NCBI GenBank assembly: GCA_964515195.1
Contig: CAZETK010000038.1
Coordinates: forward strand, 1-32,636
Direction: 5' to 3'
DNA from: Ga0074139 sp964515195
GTDB taxonomy: Bacteria > Bdellovibrionota > Bdellovibrionia > Bdellovibrionales > Bdellovibrionaceae
Length of the DNA stretch: 32,636 nt
Position numbers and translations under genes: made by a program. Positions 7,893-14,919 of the stretch are shown here, piece after piece; position 1 is the stretch's first letter; the number at the start of each line of letters is the position of its first letter. Below the pieces are notes generated by a model, which did not search any database, had not been told where the DNA came from, and saw nothing but the letters and a program-made list of their open reading frames with translations.

Positions 7893-8699
7893 TTAAGGAT
7901 CCCGTGAAGGGGGCTGAGCCTGTAAGGCTAGGGCCTCTTCAATTAGAATTTCAGAACGTTTGATCTCGTGCTGGATTTGAGCTTCCTGTTCTGGCGTTGG
8001 ATTTTCTTGCAAGCGATTTTGAAGCTGTTGAATCCTTTTTTTGTGAAATTCAACTAAGACGTTCGTGGATTGCAAAAGTTCAGCTTGAAGGGCCTCTGTA
8101 TTAGGTCTCTCTTCGGGAAATAGATCGCGGTAGTTCATTACACTTTCCTGATGAGTATCCGACGTGAGGAGACTCAGCATCGTCAGGGATCGTAAGCTCC
8201 AATTCAAGCGGAATAGAGTCTGGTAAAGTGAGACCGACCACCGAGCCGTAAACTGAATCGCGGTGTTGACACCGTAGAACATCGCCACTCCCCACACTGC
8301 GGCCTGAAATTTTCCCGAATGGCTGGCTCGCCGAACAGACTGACGAAAAAAGTTGCGGGCTGTTTCAGAATCCGGGTAGCACTCTAAAAGAGCTTTTTCA
8401 AACAAGGGTTCTCGCAGAACCGCTTTAGCCGTGGCTGGAAGAGAGGGATCCATTCGCAGCATAAAAAAGTTTCGGCTCTCTTGACTGATGTCGTTCAGCA
8501 ACTGGGTATAAGGCTGACTTGGAAATCGACCCGCATACAGCAAGTCTAAGTTGATATGATTTTTTTCAATCCATTCAGTGGGGACTTTTTGGCAAGCCTC
8601 TTTTGTAGCTTGATAAATTTCAACACCAACCCAGGCTCCCAAGGATTGAAGAGAAAAACTCAACATTAACAACAAAAGCACCCATTGAGCCTTATGCAT
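7893..8699 (-). CDS. exported membrane-associated protein, 268 aa, unknown
   Basis: Begins with a signal peptide or anchor (MHKAQW, then Leu-rich to about residue 22). A polar region with two cysteines (Cys37, Cys108) is followed by a hydrophobic segment at about 132-152, a second at about 155-178, and a Gln/Glu/Leu-rich coiled coil from about 200 to 262, ending in a short Pro-rich tail. I recognise no family. It follows the 249-residue gene on the same strand with 14 bases between them, and the shared plan (signal, hydrophobic segments, coiled coil) suggests that both products work together in the envelope. Function unknown. Confidence 0.78.
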   Translation of the reverse strand: MHKAQWVLLLLMLSFSLQSLGAWVGVEIYQATKEACQKVPTEWIEKNHINLDLLYAGRFPSQPYTQLLNDISQESRNFFMLRMDPSLPATAKAVLREPLFEKALLECYPDSETARNFFRQSVRRASHSGKFQAAVWGVAMFYGVNTAIQFTARWSVSLYQTLFRLNWSLRSLTMLSLLTSDTHQESVMNYRDLFPEERPNTEALQAELLQSTNVLVEFHKKRIQQLQNRLQENPTPEQEAQIQHEIKRSEILIEEALALQAQPPSRDP

Positions 8700-8714
8700 A
8701 AACCACGATTCTCC

Positions 8715-9464
8715 TCACTCTGTTAGAGATGTGGTGATAGAGTTCTGAGCCGACTGAACAGATATAAGATTTAATTTTCGTACGGCATACTGGGTTTTTA
8801 AAAGCTCTAAGTGTTGGCGCATACTATCTAACTCATCCGCATCAACGGTGACGTGAACATTGAGCTCATTAATCAAACCTCCACCAGCTGCGAGTAGCCA
8901 ACTGATAGCGCCAATCTTCATCAGACGATTAAGTTTTGTAGTTTGCATAGCCCGACGTTTTTCAAAGGCTTGGTGGGCCTTATCAGACGCCCGATCCTTT
9001 TTAAGTTGATACACGTAATAACCATTTTGTCCGGCAGCCTTTAAGTTGGTCCCGGCTTTGGCCACCCCAGCTATCATCACTGTTGAAAACCCTGTTAGGC
9101 TTAAAACATCAAGCAGCCCTTCGCTGATTTGAAATGTGTGCGATTCGCGAACTTCAATTTGTTTTGATAGTTTTTCAATCTGGTTGCTCAGCTTTTGAGC
9201 CGTATCATAGGCCGACTGTTGAGCTTTCTCATTCAAATCATGAATTTCGTTTTGAATGACGGATATTCCTTTTAAGTTCTCTTCAAGCTGCTCCGGGGAG
9301 CATCGCTTTGCGGCTTGTACCAAGTCCGCTTCACTCCGTATGTCACCTGTGCAGAGACGAATTTCAAGCTCCTCGGGAGTCTCGACTTCAGAGCTTTGTG
9401 CCCATAGGGGGAGTGTTAAAATGCACACTATCAAGGGCATGGAGAATCCGGACAAAAGCTTCAT
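8715..9464 (-). CDS. exported coiled-coil membrane protein, 249 aa, unknown
   Basis: Has a signal peptide (cut likely after LWA near residue 22), a pair of cysteines (Cys38 and Cys55), a coiled coil from about 62 to 108, a glycine/alanine hydrophobic segment at 114-138, a basic stretch (EKRRAMQTTKLNRLMK), a second hydrophobic segment at 183-199 and a second short coiled coil at 208-235. The segments could be membrane hairpins or a buried helical bundle. It is the first gene of a two-gene unit. No family recognised. The region upstream to purA (9465-9722) holds the promoters of both directions but no further gene that I can support. Confidence 0.78.
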   Translation of the reverse strand: MKLLSGFSMPLIVCILTLPLWAQSSEVETPEELEIRLCTGDIRSEADLVQAAKRCSPEQLEENLKGISVIQNEIHDLNEKAQQSAYDTAQKLSNQIEKLSKQIEVRESHTFQISEGLLDVLSLTGFSTVMIAGVAKAGTNLKAAGQNGYYVYQLKKDRASDKAHQAFEKRRAMQTTKLNRLMKIGAISWLLAAGGGLINELNVHVTVDADELDSMRQHLELLKTQYAVRKLNLISVQSAQNSITTSLTE

Positions 9465-9662
9465 GATTTACCTCCGCCCAGAGAGTTGCAATAAAAACGC
9501 CCTCTCAGTTGAAAGCTAAGCCAGTCATAAATTCCTAAACAGCCCTATGGCTGAGAAATGGCGCTACCTGTTTAAGTTCTAGTCACTTCCCGCAAAAATA
9601 CTACACCGGCTCGCGACACTTTGCTTCATTACCGAAAAAGCCCACTTAATTTATGAGCTGAC

Positions 9663-9691
9663 TTGACTGTAGACGCTGTTGTTCCGCATTC
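9663..9691 (+). promoter_or_regulatory. candidate promoter of purA
   Basis: TTGACT at 9663-9668 is followed after 17 bases by GCATTC at 9686-9691. The -35 element is good and the -10 element weak. The same TTGACT plus GCATT arrangement occurs before the tRNA genes at 11089. It lies about 30 bases before the purA start and occupies the longer in-frame extension of the reading frame, which supports the shorter purA start. Confidence 0.3.
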
Positions 9692-9722
9692 TCATCGAGT
9701 TCGTATTCAGGGGGAATTCCAA

Positions 9723-11021
9723 ATGTCAGCTAGTATTGTGGTAGGCGCTCAATGGGGTGACGAAGGCAAGGGGAAGTTGGTGGATGTGCTGTCCAGTAAG
9801 GCCGATCTTGTGGTCCGATTTCAAGGTGGCGCCAACGCTGGCCATACTCTTGTGGTGAATGGTGAAAAAACCGTCCTACACCTGATTCCTTCGGGGATTC
9901 TGCATCCCAGTACCACTTGCCTTATCACTTCCGGAGTTGTGCTCGACGTCTTTGGAATTATCGACGAAATTGAAAAACTCAATGAAAAGGGCTTGCTAAA
10001 AAGAAACGATCAAATTTTGATTTCCGATAATTGCAGTTTACTGATGCCTTACCACAAGATTTTGGATGTAGCGCGGGAGTCCCATCTTAATAAAGAAAAA
10101 ATCGGAACAACTGGCAAGGGCATCGGACCCGCCTATGAGGATCGCACATCCCGGCGGGGTCTGATTTTTTCGGATCTATTCGAGCCCGCCACTTTAAAAG
10201 AAAAGATTGATCGCGCTTTAATGGAAAAAAACGTTCTCCTTGAAAAAATCTATGGTGAAAAGCGATTCGACTCCAGTGAGCTTGTCGATCGCCTTCGCTC
10301 GGCCGCCGAGAAGCTTCAGCCACACCGCTGTCAGGATACATCTCAGTTTATTTTAAAAGCCATTCGAGGTGGCAAAAAGGTTCTTTTTGAGGGAGCCCAA
10401 GGAACGCTTTTGGATATTCATCATGGCACTTACCCCTTCGTGACCTCTAGCTCAACCGTTTCAGGTAGTGCGTGTACCAGTACAGGCATTGGTCCACAAA
10501 ATATCAAACAAGTGATCGGGGTTTTTAAAGCCTATACGACCCGTGTAGGGGCAGGCCCTTTTCCCACAGAATTGATGGACGGAATCGGCGAAACTCTTCG
10601 CCAAAATGGCCATGAGTTTGGGAGTACAACAGGCCGCCCCCGCCGCTGCGGATGGTTGGATTTAGTGGCCCTAAAATATGCCATTCGGCTGAATGGCATT
10701 ACCTCATTAGCCATGATGAAATTAGATGTGCTTTCGGGTCTGGATAAGGTCGCACTTTGTACAGGTTACAAAATCAAAAATCAGGTTGTAACGGAATGGC
10801 CTTCCACACTACGCGAACTGGAGGGAGCCGAGCCTGTTTTAGTCGAGATGAACGGCTGGAAAGAGGATCTTACTAAAATCACTCAGCTTTCTGAACTTCC
10901 GCGTCCCGTAACCCAATATTTGGATTACATTTCGGATCAGCTGAAAACACCAATTGACGTGATCTCAGTTGGGCCAGGGCGTGAACAGACCCTGTGGGTA
11001 AAACCTCTCTTCAATGCCTAA
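9723..11021 (+). CDS. purA: adenylosuccinate synthetase
   Basis: PurA joins IMP and aspartate using GTP, the first step from IMP to AMP. Starting at ATG 9723 gives 432 residues, matching E. coli PurA. The N-terminus VVGAQWGDEGKGKLVD includes Asp13, and GGANAGHT includes His41, the two catalytic residues. FEGAQGTLLD, GIGPAYEDR, STTGRPRRCGW and VGPGREQT are all family signatures. The start is supported by AGGGGGAA at 9709-9716, six bases upstream; an in-frame TTG at 9663 is less likely because it overlaps a probable promoter. A nested inverted repeat covers the stop codon. Confidence 0.97.
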   Translation: MSASIVVGAQWGDEGKGKLVDVLSSKADLVVRFQGGANAGHTLVVNGEKTVLHLIPSGILHPSTTCLITSGVVLDVFGIIDEIEKLNEKGLLKRNDQILISDNCSLLMPYHKILDVARESHLNKEKIGTTGKGIGPAYEDRTSRRGLIFSDLFEPATLKEKIDRALMEKNVLLEKIYGEKRFDSSELVDRLRSAAEKLQPHRCQDTSQFILKAIRGGKKVLFEGAQGTLLDIHHGTYPFVTSSSTVSGSACTSTGIGPQNIKQVIGVFKAYTTRVGAGPFPTELMDGIGETLRQNGHEFGSTTGRPRRCGWLDLVALKYAIRLNGITSLAMMKLDVLSGLDKVALCTGYKIKNQVVTEWPSTLRELEGAEPVLVEMNGWKEDLTKITQLSELPRPVTQYLDYISDQLKTPIDVISVGPGREQTLWVKPLFNA

Positions 11022-11072
11022 AGCCAAGGAGCCAGAATTGTTTCCTTTTTGGCTCGCGCTTAAGCTTTAGGC
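11016..11072 (+). repeat. nested inverted repeat at the end of purA
   Basis: GCCTAAAGC (11016-11024, containing the purA stop codon) is the exact reverse complement of GCTTTAGGC (11064-11072). Inside it, GAGCCA (11029-11034) pairs exactly with TGGCTC (11050-11055). The RNA could form a long two-part stem. No T run follows, so it is not a standard terminator, but it lies where purA transcription should stop before the tRNA genes, and it may work as a terminator or mRNA 3' end stabiliser. Confidence 0.45.
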
Positions 11073-11088
11073 AAAACAAAAAAGAGGG

Positions 11089-11117
11089 TTGACTATTATA
11101 ATGATTTTGAGCATTTT
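11089..11117 (+). promoter_or_regulatory. candidate promoter of the tRNA-Lys/Glu unit
   Basis: TTGACT at 11089-11094 is followed after 16-17 bases by GCATTTT (11111-11117), and a perfect TATAAT box also sits at 11097-11102. Either could direct transcription beginning shortly before tRNA-Lys at 11136. TTGACT and TATAAT are only two bases apart, so they cannot belong to one promoter; which -10 is used is not decided by sequence. Confidence 0.4.
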
Positions 11118-11135
11118 CTTCCTTCCACAAGCAAC

Positions 11136-11211
11136 GGTTCGCTAGCTCAGCTGGTAGAGCACTTCACTTTTAATGAAGGGGTCGATGGTTCGAATCCATC
11201 GCGAGCCACCA
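11136..11211 (+). tRNA. tRNA-Lys (anticodon TTT)
   Basis: The full cloverleaf is visible: acceptor GGTTCGC with GCGAGCC (one G-T pair), D arm GCTC/GAGC, anticodon stem CTTCA/TGAAG with loop CTTTTAA (anticodon TTT), T arm GATGG/CCATC with loop TTCGAAT, and an encoded CCA end at 11209-11211. It lies 39 bases before tRNA-Glu and is probably on the same transcript. Confidence 0.97.
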
Positions 11212-11250
11212 TTTAACTTCGGGTCTCCTACAAGGGATCGCGGGGTTCAT

Positions 11251-11326
11251 GTCCCCTTCGTCTAGAGGCCTAGGACAACTCCCTTTCACGGAGTAGACAC
11301 GAGTTCGAATCTCGTAGGGGACGCCA
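11251..11326 (+). tRNA. tRNA-Glu (anticodon TTC)
   Basis: Acceptor GTCCCCT pairs with AGGGGAC, the anticodon stem ACTCC/GGAGT holds the loop CTTTCAC (anticodon TTC), the T arm ACGAG/CTCGT holds TTCGAAT, and the CCA end is encoded at 11324-11326. The higBA and mrp genes begin about 120 bases downstream, so the 3' end of this gene is a natural place to look for an integration site; no direct repeat of it was seen at the far end of that block. Confidence 0.97.
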
Positions 11327-11414
11327 ACTATCTTTCGAGGCCAGTTCGGCCTGTAACTGCTCAAAATCAAGTTAAAAATCTAGTTCGAATCGCTCCTTTT
11401 TGGTTTATCCCTGG

Positions 11415-11450
11415 ACATACCATAAAAGATATAGTACATATTTAGTATGT
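11415..11450. promoter_or_regulatory. candidate HigA operator overlapping higB start
   Basis: ACATAC (11415-11420) and GTATGT (11445-11450) are exact inverted repeats, with partly matching inner bases (CATAAA and TTTA), around an AT-rich centre that includes TATAGT. The right arm overlaps the ATG of the toxin gene at 11447. Antitoxins of this kind usually repress their own operon by binding such palindromes; the assignment here is inference. Confidence 0.4.
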
Positions 11451-11731
11451 GGAACGTTTTCCTGGAAAAGAACGTAGCTAAAGCCCTCAGTAAAGCACCG
11501 AAAGAAATCCAGGAAAAGTTCGAGAAATGGAAAGACATCGTTCAGCTTCAAGGCCCGAAAGGTCTTTTTAAGATCGAGGGATTTCGCGATCACGCTCTTA
11601 AAGGTGAATGGCAAGGAGCCCGAGCAAGTCGACTGAACGATCAATGGCGAGTCATTTATTATAGCCTTGTCAATGAAGTTAAAATTTTAGTGATGGAGGT
11701 TACACCGCATGACTACCGGAAAAAAAGTTAA
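11447..11731 (+). CDS. higB: RelE/HigB-type toxin (mRNA endonuclease)
   Basis: The 94-residue protein fits the RelE superfamily of ribosome-dependent mRNA-cleaving toxins. The pattern DHALKGEWQGARASRLNDQWRVIYY followed by hydrophobic strand VKILVMEV and the C-terminal HDYRKK is typical, with basic residues (Lys, Arg) and the terminal His/Tyr as candidate catalytic groups. The toxin comes before the antitoxin and overlaps it by 23 bases, which is the higBA order rather than relBE. The start ATG follows an AT-rich promoter region with an inverted repeat. Toxin activity is inferred from family. Confidence 0.85.
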   Translation: MWNVFLEKNVAKALSKAPKEIQEKFEKWKDIVQLQGPKGLFKIEGFRDHALKGEWQGARASRLNDQWRVIYYSLVNEVKILVMEVTPHDYRKKS

Positions 11732-11999
11732 GGAAATTCTAAAGAATGGAGAGTTTGTTCCGGCGAAAACTCGAGTTCATATGACGCCAGGGCAATCGCT
11801 TAAAATCATTCGTGAGCTTCAAGAACTTTCCCAAAATGAGTTGGCAAAGATCAGCGGGCTTCCTCAATCCACTATTTCCGGAATGGAATCCGGGCGAATC
11901 AATATTGGAGTAGAAAGAGCAAAGGTTCTTGCTCAAGCGCTGCGTGTTCATCCTGCTATTATTGTTTTTCCTGGTTGGGAAACTGAAAGAGCATCGTGA
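11709..11999 (+). CDS. higA: XRE-family HTH antitoxin
   Basis: The 96-residue protein contains a helix-turn-helix at about residues 35-60 (LSQNELAKISGLPQSTISGMESGRINIG), typical of HigA-like antitoxins and XRE repressors. The N-terminal 25 residues are basic and may contact the toxin. It overlaps higB by 23 bases, indicating coupled synthesis, and its stop codon overlaps a GTG of a short frame that leads to mrpA. Expected roles are toxin neutralisation and autorepression at the 11415-11450 palindrome (inferred). Confidence 0.87.
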   Translation: MTTGKKVKEILKNGEFVPAKTRVHMTPGQSLKIIRELQELSQNELAKISGLPQSTISGMESGRINIGVERAKVLAQALRVHPAIIVFPGWETERAS

Positions 12000-12106
12000 A
12001 ATCTGGCAGTCGCTCAAAATATAGCCGACATTGGTCTTTTGTCGTGACCGATCCAAAGTATCTTTATCCGCCGGTTGGCATCATTTCATTGGCGGGAGTG
12101 GACTGA
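11996..12106 (+). CDS. candidate 36-residue ORF bridging higA and mrpA
   Basis: GTG at 11996 overlaps the higA stop codon (GTGA, 11996-11999). The frame runs to TGA 12104-12106, four bases before the mrpA ATG at 12111. The product is basic at its start, with a hydrophobic C-terminal part (PPVGIISLAG). There is no strong ribosome site, so it would depend on coupling. Because every junction in the following operon is a four-base overlap, this bridge may carry ribosomes from higA into mrpA; it may also be a remnant of a replaced mrpA 5' end or chance. Confidence 0.3.
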   Translation: MKSGSRSKYSRHWSFVVTDPKYLYPPVGIISLAGVD

Positions 12107-12110
12107 CTTC

Positions 12111-14165
12111 ATGACATCACTTTTCGAATTCTTTCCTCAATGGGACAGCTCACTCTTTTTCGTGGACCGCTGGTCAACAATCTTCATCTGGTTGATCATG
12201 GGAATTGGTGGCCTTATTGCTATTTATGCATGGCAGTATTTTGACTCATCCAAGAGTCGCATCAAATTCTATTCGGCCTTTTTTCCATTTCTCATCGCCA
12301 TGCTGGGCGTGGTGCAGTCGTCGCAATTGATACATCTCTACATTGCATGGGAGCTGACCACGATTCTTTCATTTTTCTTGGTGTCTTTTAAAGGCGACTC
12401 TTCGGATGCACGCCGGGGAGCCATGCACTCTATTTTGATCACTGGCGCCGGTGGTCTTTGCCTACTGGCTGCCATATTGCTTCTTGGCTCACAAGACATA
12501 TGGACTTTACAGGCGCTGAATCAAATTCCGCTGGCTGAATTGCCAAATGGTGACTTGATCGGCGTACTTATCCTGCTTGCCGCCATCACAAAATCGGCCC
12601 AGTTCCCTTTTCATTTCTGGCTTCCAGGCGCGATGTCCGCTCCCACGCCCGCAAGCGCTTTCTTGCATTCTGCGACCATGGTCAAGGCAGGGATATATCT
12701 TCTCTTTCGCCTTTCACCGACACTAGGATCACTAGAGTGGTTTTCAGAAACACTGACGTTCATTGGTCTGACTACTTTTTTCATCGGTTCAGTTTCGTCA
12801 ATATTTCAGATGGATCTAAAGGCGGTTTTGGCCGGTACGACTTTGTCCAACTTAGGCCTTATGGTCGGCTTCATCGGAGGAACCTTCGAAGGGTCTGACA
12901 ATGCTCTCATTGCGCTGGTCATTGCCCACGCCTTATACAAAGCCGGTTTATTCTTATTCGCAGGCATTGTTGAACATATCGCGATGACCCGGGACCTCAG
13001 CCGCATTTCCGGCCTAGGTAAAGTCTTTCGGGGTACTCAAATGTTAGGGTTGATTCTTGCCGGCGCAAGCTTAGGTCTTCCTTTTACAATGGGATACTAC
13101 GCTAAAAGCTTGATCCATCTTCCCTTCGTTTGGAAGATGGCCCTTCTCGCTGGCTTTACACTTCTTGGTAAGGCGGGAATTCTCGTCGCCGTACGGCCTT
13201 TCAGAGGGCGTCTTGCGGGCTCACCCGCCGCACACGCAACGAAACTCCCCTCAAAAAAACTTCTGCTTGTCAGCCCTATCGTGCTTGGAGGACTTTCGTG
13301 GACTCTTCCCTTCTTATCTCACCACTGGGCCCCCTATCTCGAGCTTCCCCTCTCGGATGTCGTACCAGAAATTTCATTTATTCTGATATTGTCGCTAGTA
13401 ACAGCCGTCGCCGCGACTTATTTTTCTTTGATGTGGAGGCCTTCTTGGGTCGAATGGTGGGCCGCCAGCCCGTTTCCGACTTTCTCCCACCTTTTTGATG
13501 AGTTTTGGTTCGGTCACCTCAAATTTGCGACATTGGTTACACGGATTATACAAAACGGTTTCTTACCATTTTATTTAATGTCCATCTTCGGTGCCTTCTG
13601 TTTGGGCCTTCTTTTCTTTTGGCAGGCGCCTATAGGCCAAGACAATTTCGGAAGCGGCCTTGCTTATATTCTAATATTTCTCGCTATCGGAAAGGTTTTG
13701 GGAACCATTTTGGTCGTAAATTCGAAAGTTCCCATACACTCGGTCATTTTTGTCGGCCTTGTCGGCTACTCCTTAGCTCTGACCTTTGCCCTGTTAGGCG
13801 CACCCGATTTGGCTTTGACCCAGTTTGCTGTCGAGACCTTAACGGTGCTCTTGCTGGTCTTCGCGCTTCGGGGCACTCCGAACATTTCCAGCGTCAGCCA
13901 AACTCGCCGCTTGGCTAAGGGGATCTTCGCGACGGCCTGCGGTCTTATTGTCGGGGCTTCGGTATATACAGCCGCTTTAGCGCCTGCGCCTTCTCGAGTG
14001 AAAGACTTTTTCTCTGAAGCAAGCTGGTTGGAAGCTCACGGACGCAACGTCGTCAACGTGATACTAGTCGACTTTCGTGGCCTTGATACTATGGGAGAGG
14101 TTGTCGTGTTAGCCCTTGCTGGATTTGGTGTTTATCTGCTTGTAAGAGGGAAGGTGCCGTTATGA
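12111..14165 (+). CDS. mrpA: Mrp Na+/H+ antiporter subunit A, short N-terminus
   Basis: MrpA is the large membrane subunit of the multi-subunit cation/proton antiporter, related to NuoL. Conserved ion-path residues are present: IAWELTTILSF (key Glu), TKSAQFPFHFWLP and HSATMVKAG (Lys/His), and HALYKAG. The C-terminal part carries the usual MrpA extension with FALLGAPDLALTQFAVETL. At 684 residues it is about 100 shorter than Bacillus MrpA. The protein starts at the segment normally preceded by two helices (FFVDRWSTIFIW); an upstream in-frame stop (TGA at 12045) excludes them. The start could also be TTG 12075. It is the first gene of mrpABCDEFG. Confidence 0.92.
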   Translation: MTSLFEFFPQWDSSLFFVDRWSTIFIWLIMGIGGLIAIYAWQYFDSSKSRIKFYSAFFPFLIAMLGVVQSSQLIHLYIAWELTTILSFFLVSFKGDSSDARRGAMHSILITGAGGLCLLAAILLLGSQDIWTLQALNQIPLAELPNGDLIGVLILLAAITKSAQFPFHFWLPGAMSAPTPASAFLHSATMVKAGIYLLFRLSPTLGSLEWFSETLTFIGLTTFFIGSVSSIFQMDLKAVLAGTTLSNLGLMVGFIGGTFEGSDNALIALVIAHALYKAGLFLFAGIVEHIAMTRDLSRISGLGKVFRGTQMLGLILAGASLGLPFTMGYYAKSLIHLPFVWKMALLAGFTLLGKAGILVAVRPFRGRLAGSPAAHATKLPSKKLLLVSPIVLGGLSWTLPFLSHHWAPYLELPLSDVVPEISFILILSLVTAVAATYFSLMWRPSWVEWWAASPFPTFSHLFDEFWFGHLKFATLVTRIIQNGFLPFYLMSIFGAFCLGLLFFWQAPIGQDNFGSGLAYILIFLAIGKVLGTILVVNSKVPIHSVIFVGLVGYSLALTFALLGAPDLALTQFAVETLTVLLLVFALRGTPNISSVSQTRRLAKGIFATACGLIVGASVYTAALAPAPSRVKDFFSEASWLEAHGRNVVNVILVDFRGLDTMGEVVVLALAGFGVYLLVRGKVPL

Positions 14166-14575
14166 TCAGTCCCTCGCCGATTTTTCGCTTTGGAGCGAGC
14201 CTGCTTACGCCAATCCTTCTGCTGCTTTCGCTGGTCATCTGTTGGCGCGGACACCAGCTACCAGGAGGCGGCTTTGTCGGTGGCCTTGTCGCATCAACAG
14301 CCTTCGTGATTCACGCCATCTGCTGGGACACTAAGACCACTCTGCGAATGATGCGCCTACGTCCGCAAACAATTTTATATTTAGGGCTAGTTGTCATGCT
14401 ATCTGGAACTCTTGGGCCCGTGTTTTTGGGTCAAGCCTTTTTCGAAGGGGTTTGGATTAGCATCCCGGTTCTGGGTCAAGTAGGTACACCCGTGCTGTTT
14501 GACTTTGGCGTTTACCTGATCGTGATTGGCGCTGTATGCACCTCCATATTTACGCTTATGGAGGAAAATCTATGA
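14162..14575 (+). CDS. mrpB: Mrp antiporter subunit B
   Basis: The 137-residue membrane protein has four hydrophobic helices and the subunit B signature GHQLPGGGFVGGL near residues 30-42. MrpB (MnhB/PhaB-related) packs against MrpA in the antiporter complex. It overlaps mrpA by four bases (ATGA). Confidence 0.93.
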   Translation: MISPSPIFRFGASLLTPILLLLSLVICWRGHQLPGGGFVGGLVASTAFVIHAICWDTKTTLRMMRLRPQTILYLGLVVMLSGTLGPVFLGQAFFEGVWISIPVLGQVGTPVLFDFGVYLIVIGAVCTSIFTLMEENL

Positions 14576-14919
14576 TCTTTTTCCTATGTGTGGGCATCGC
14601 GGCGATGACCGCTGGCGGAATATTCCTTTTGTTGGCTTCCCGACTAGTACAATCTTTGTTTGGGATCGCGTTACTCAGCAATGCTGTCAATCTATCGTTA
14701 CTTTTGCTGGGCGGGGTCCGGCCAGGCGTCGATGCCCCGATTATCCCTGAGTCCGCGGATATCCTTCACGCGACTGCTGCGGACCCGATGCCTCAGGCCA
14801 TGGTCCTTACTGCCATTGTCATCGGATTCGGCATGCTTGCGTATTTGGCGACATTGTTAAATGTAGGCCGCCCCTATTTTGAAAATCAAAATGACTTGCA
14901 TGAAGGAGGCGAGCGGTGA
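14572..14919 (+). CDS. mrpC: Mrp antiporter subunit C (NuoK-like)
   Basis: A 115-residue, three-helix protein of the NuoK/MrpC family. The pattern LFGIALLSNAVNLSLLL and the ADPMPQAMVLTAIVIGF segment, with its conserved DPxPQALVLTAIVIG core, are diagnostic. The ATG at 14572 overlaps the mrpB stop codon by four bases and has GGAGG seven bases upstream; a longer frame from 14536 lies inside mrpB and adds a polar extension unlike the family. Confidence 0.94.
   Translation: MIFFLCVGIAAMTAGGIFLLLASRLVQSLFGIALLSNAVNLSLLLLGGVRPGVDAPIIPESADILHATAADPMPQAMVLTAIVIGFGMLAYLATLLNVGRPYFENQNDLHEGGER

Noticed and set aside
9663..9722. purA start at TTG 9663
   Set aside because: The extension overlaps a promoter-like sequence, and ATG 9723 has an excellent ribosome site and the exact family length.
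11089..11102. TTGACT plus TATAAT as one promoter
   Set aside because: Only two bases separate them, so they cannot serve as -35 and -10 of the same promoter.
11338..11352. AGGCC/GGCCT hairpin after tRNA-Glu as a terminator
   Set aside because: The stem is five pairs with no T run after it; tRNA ends can be made by processing.
11382..11391. AGTTCGAATC copy of the tRNA-Glu T arm downstream, as an attachment site
   Set aside because: Only ten bases of a sequence shared by most tRNAs; no integrase or matching far end.
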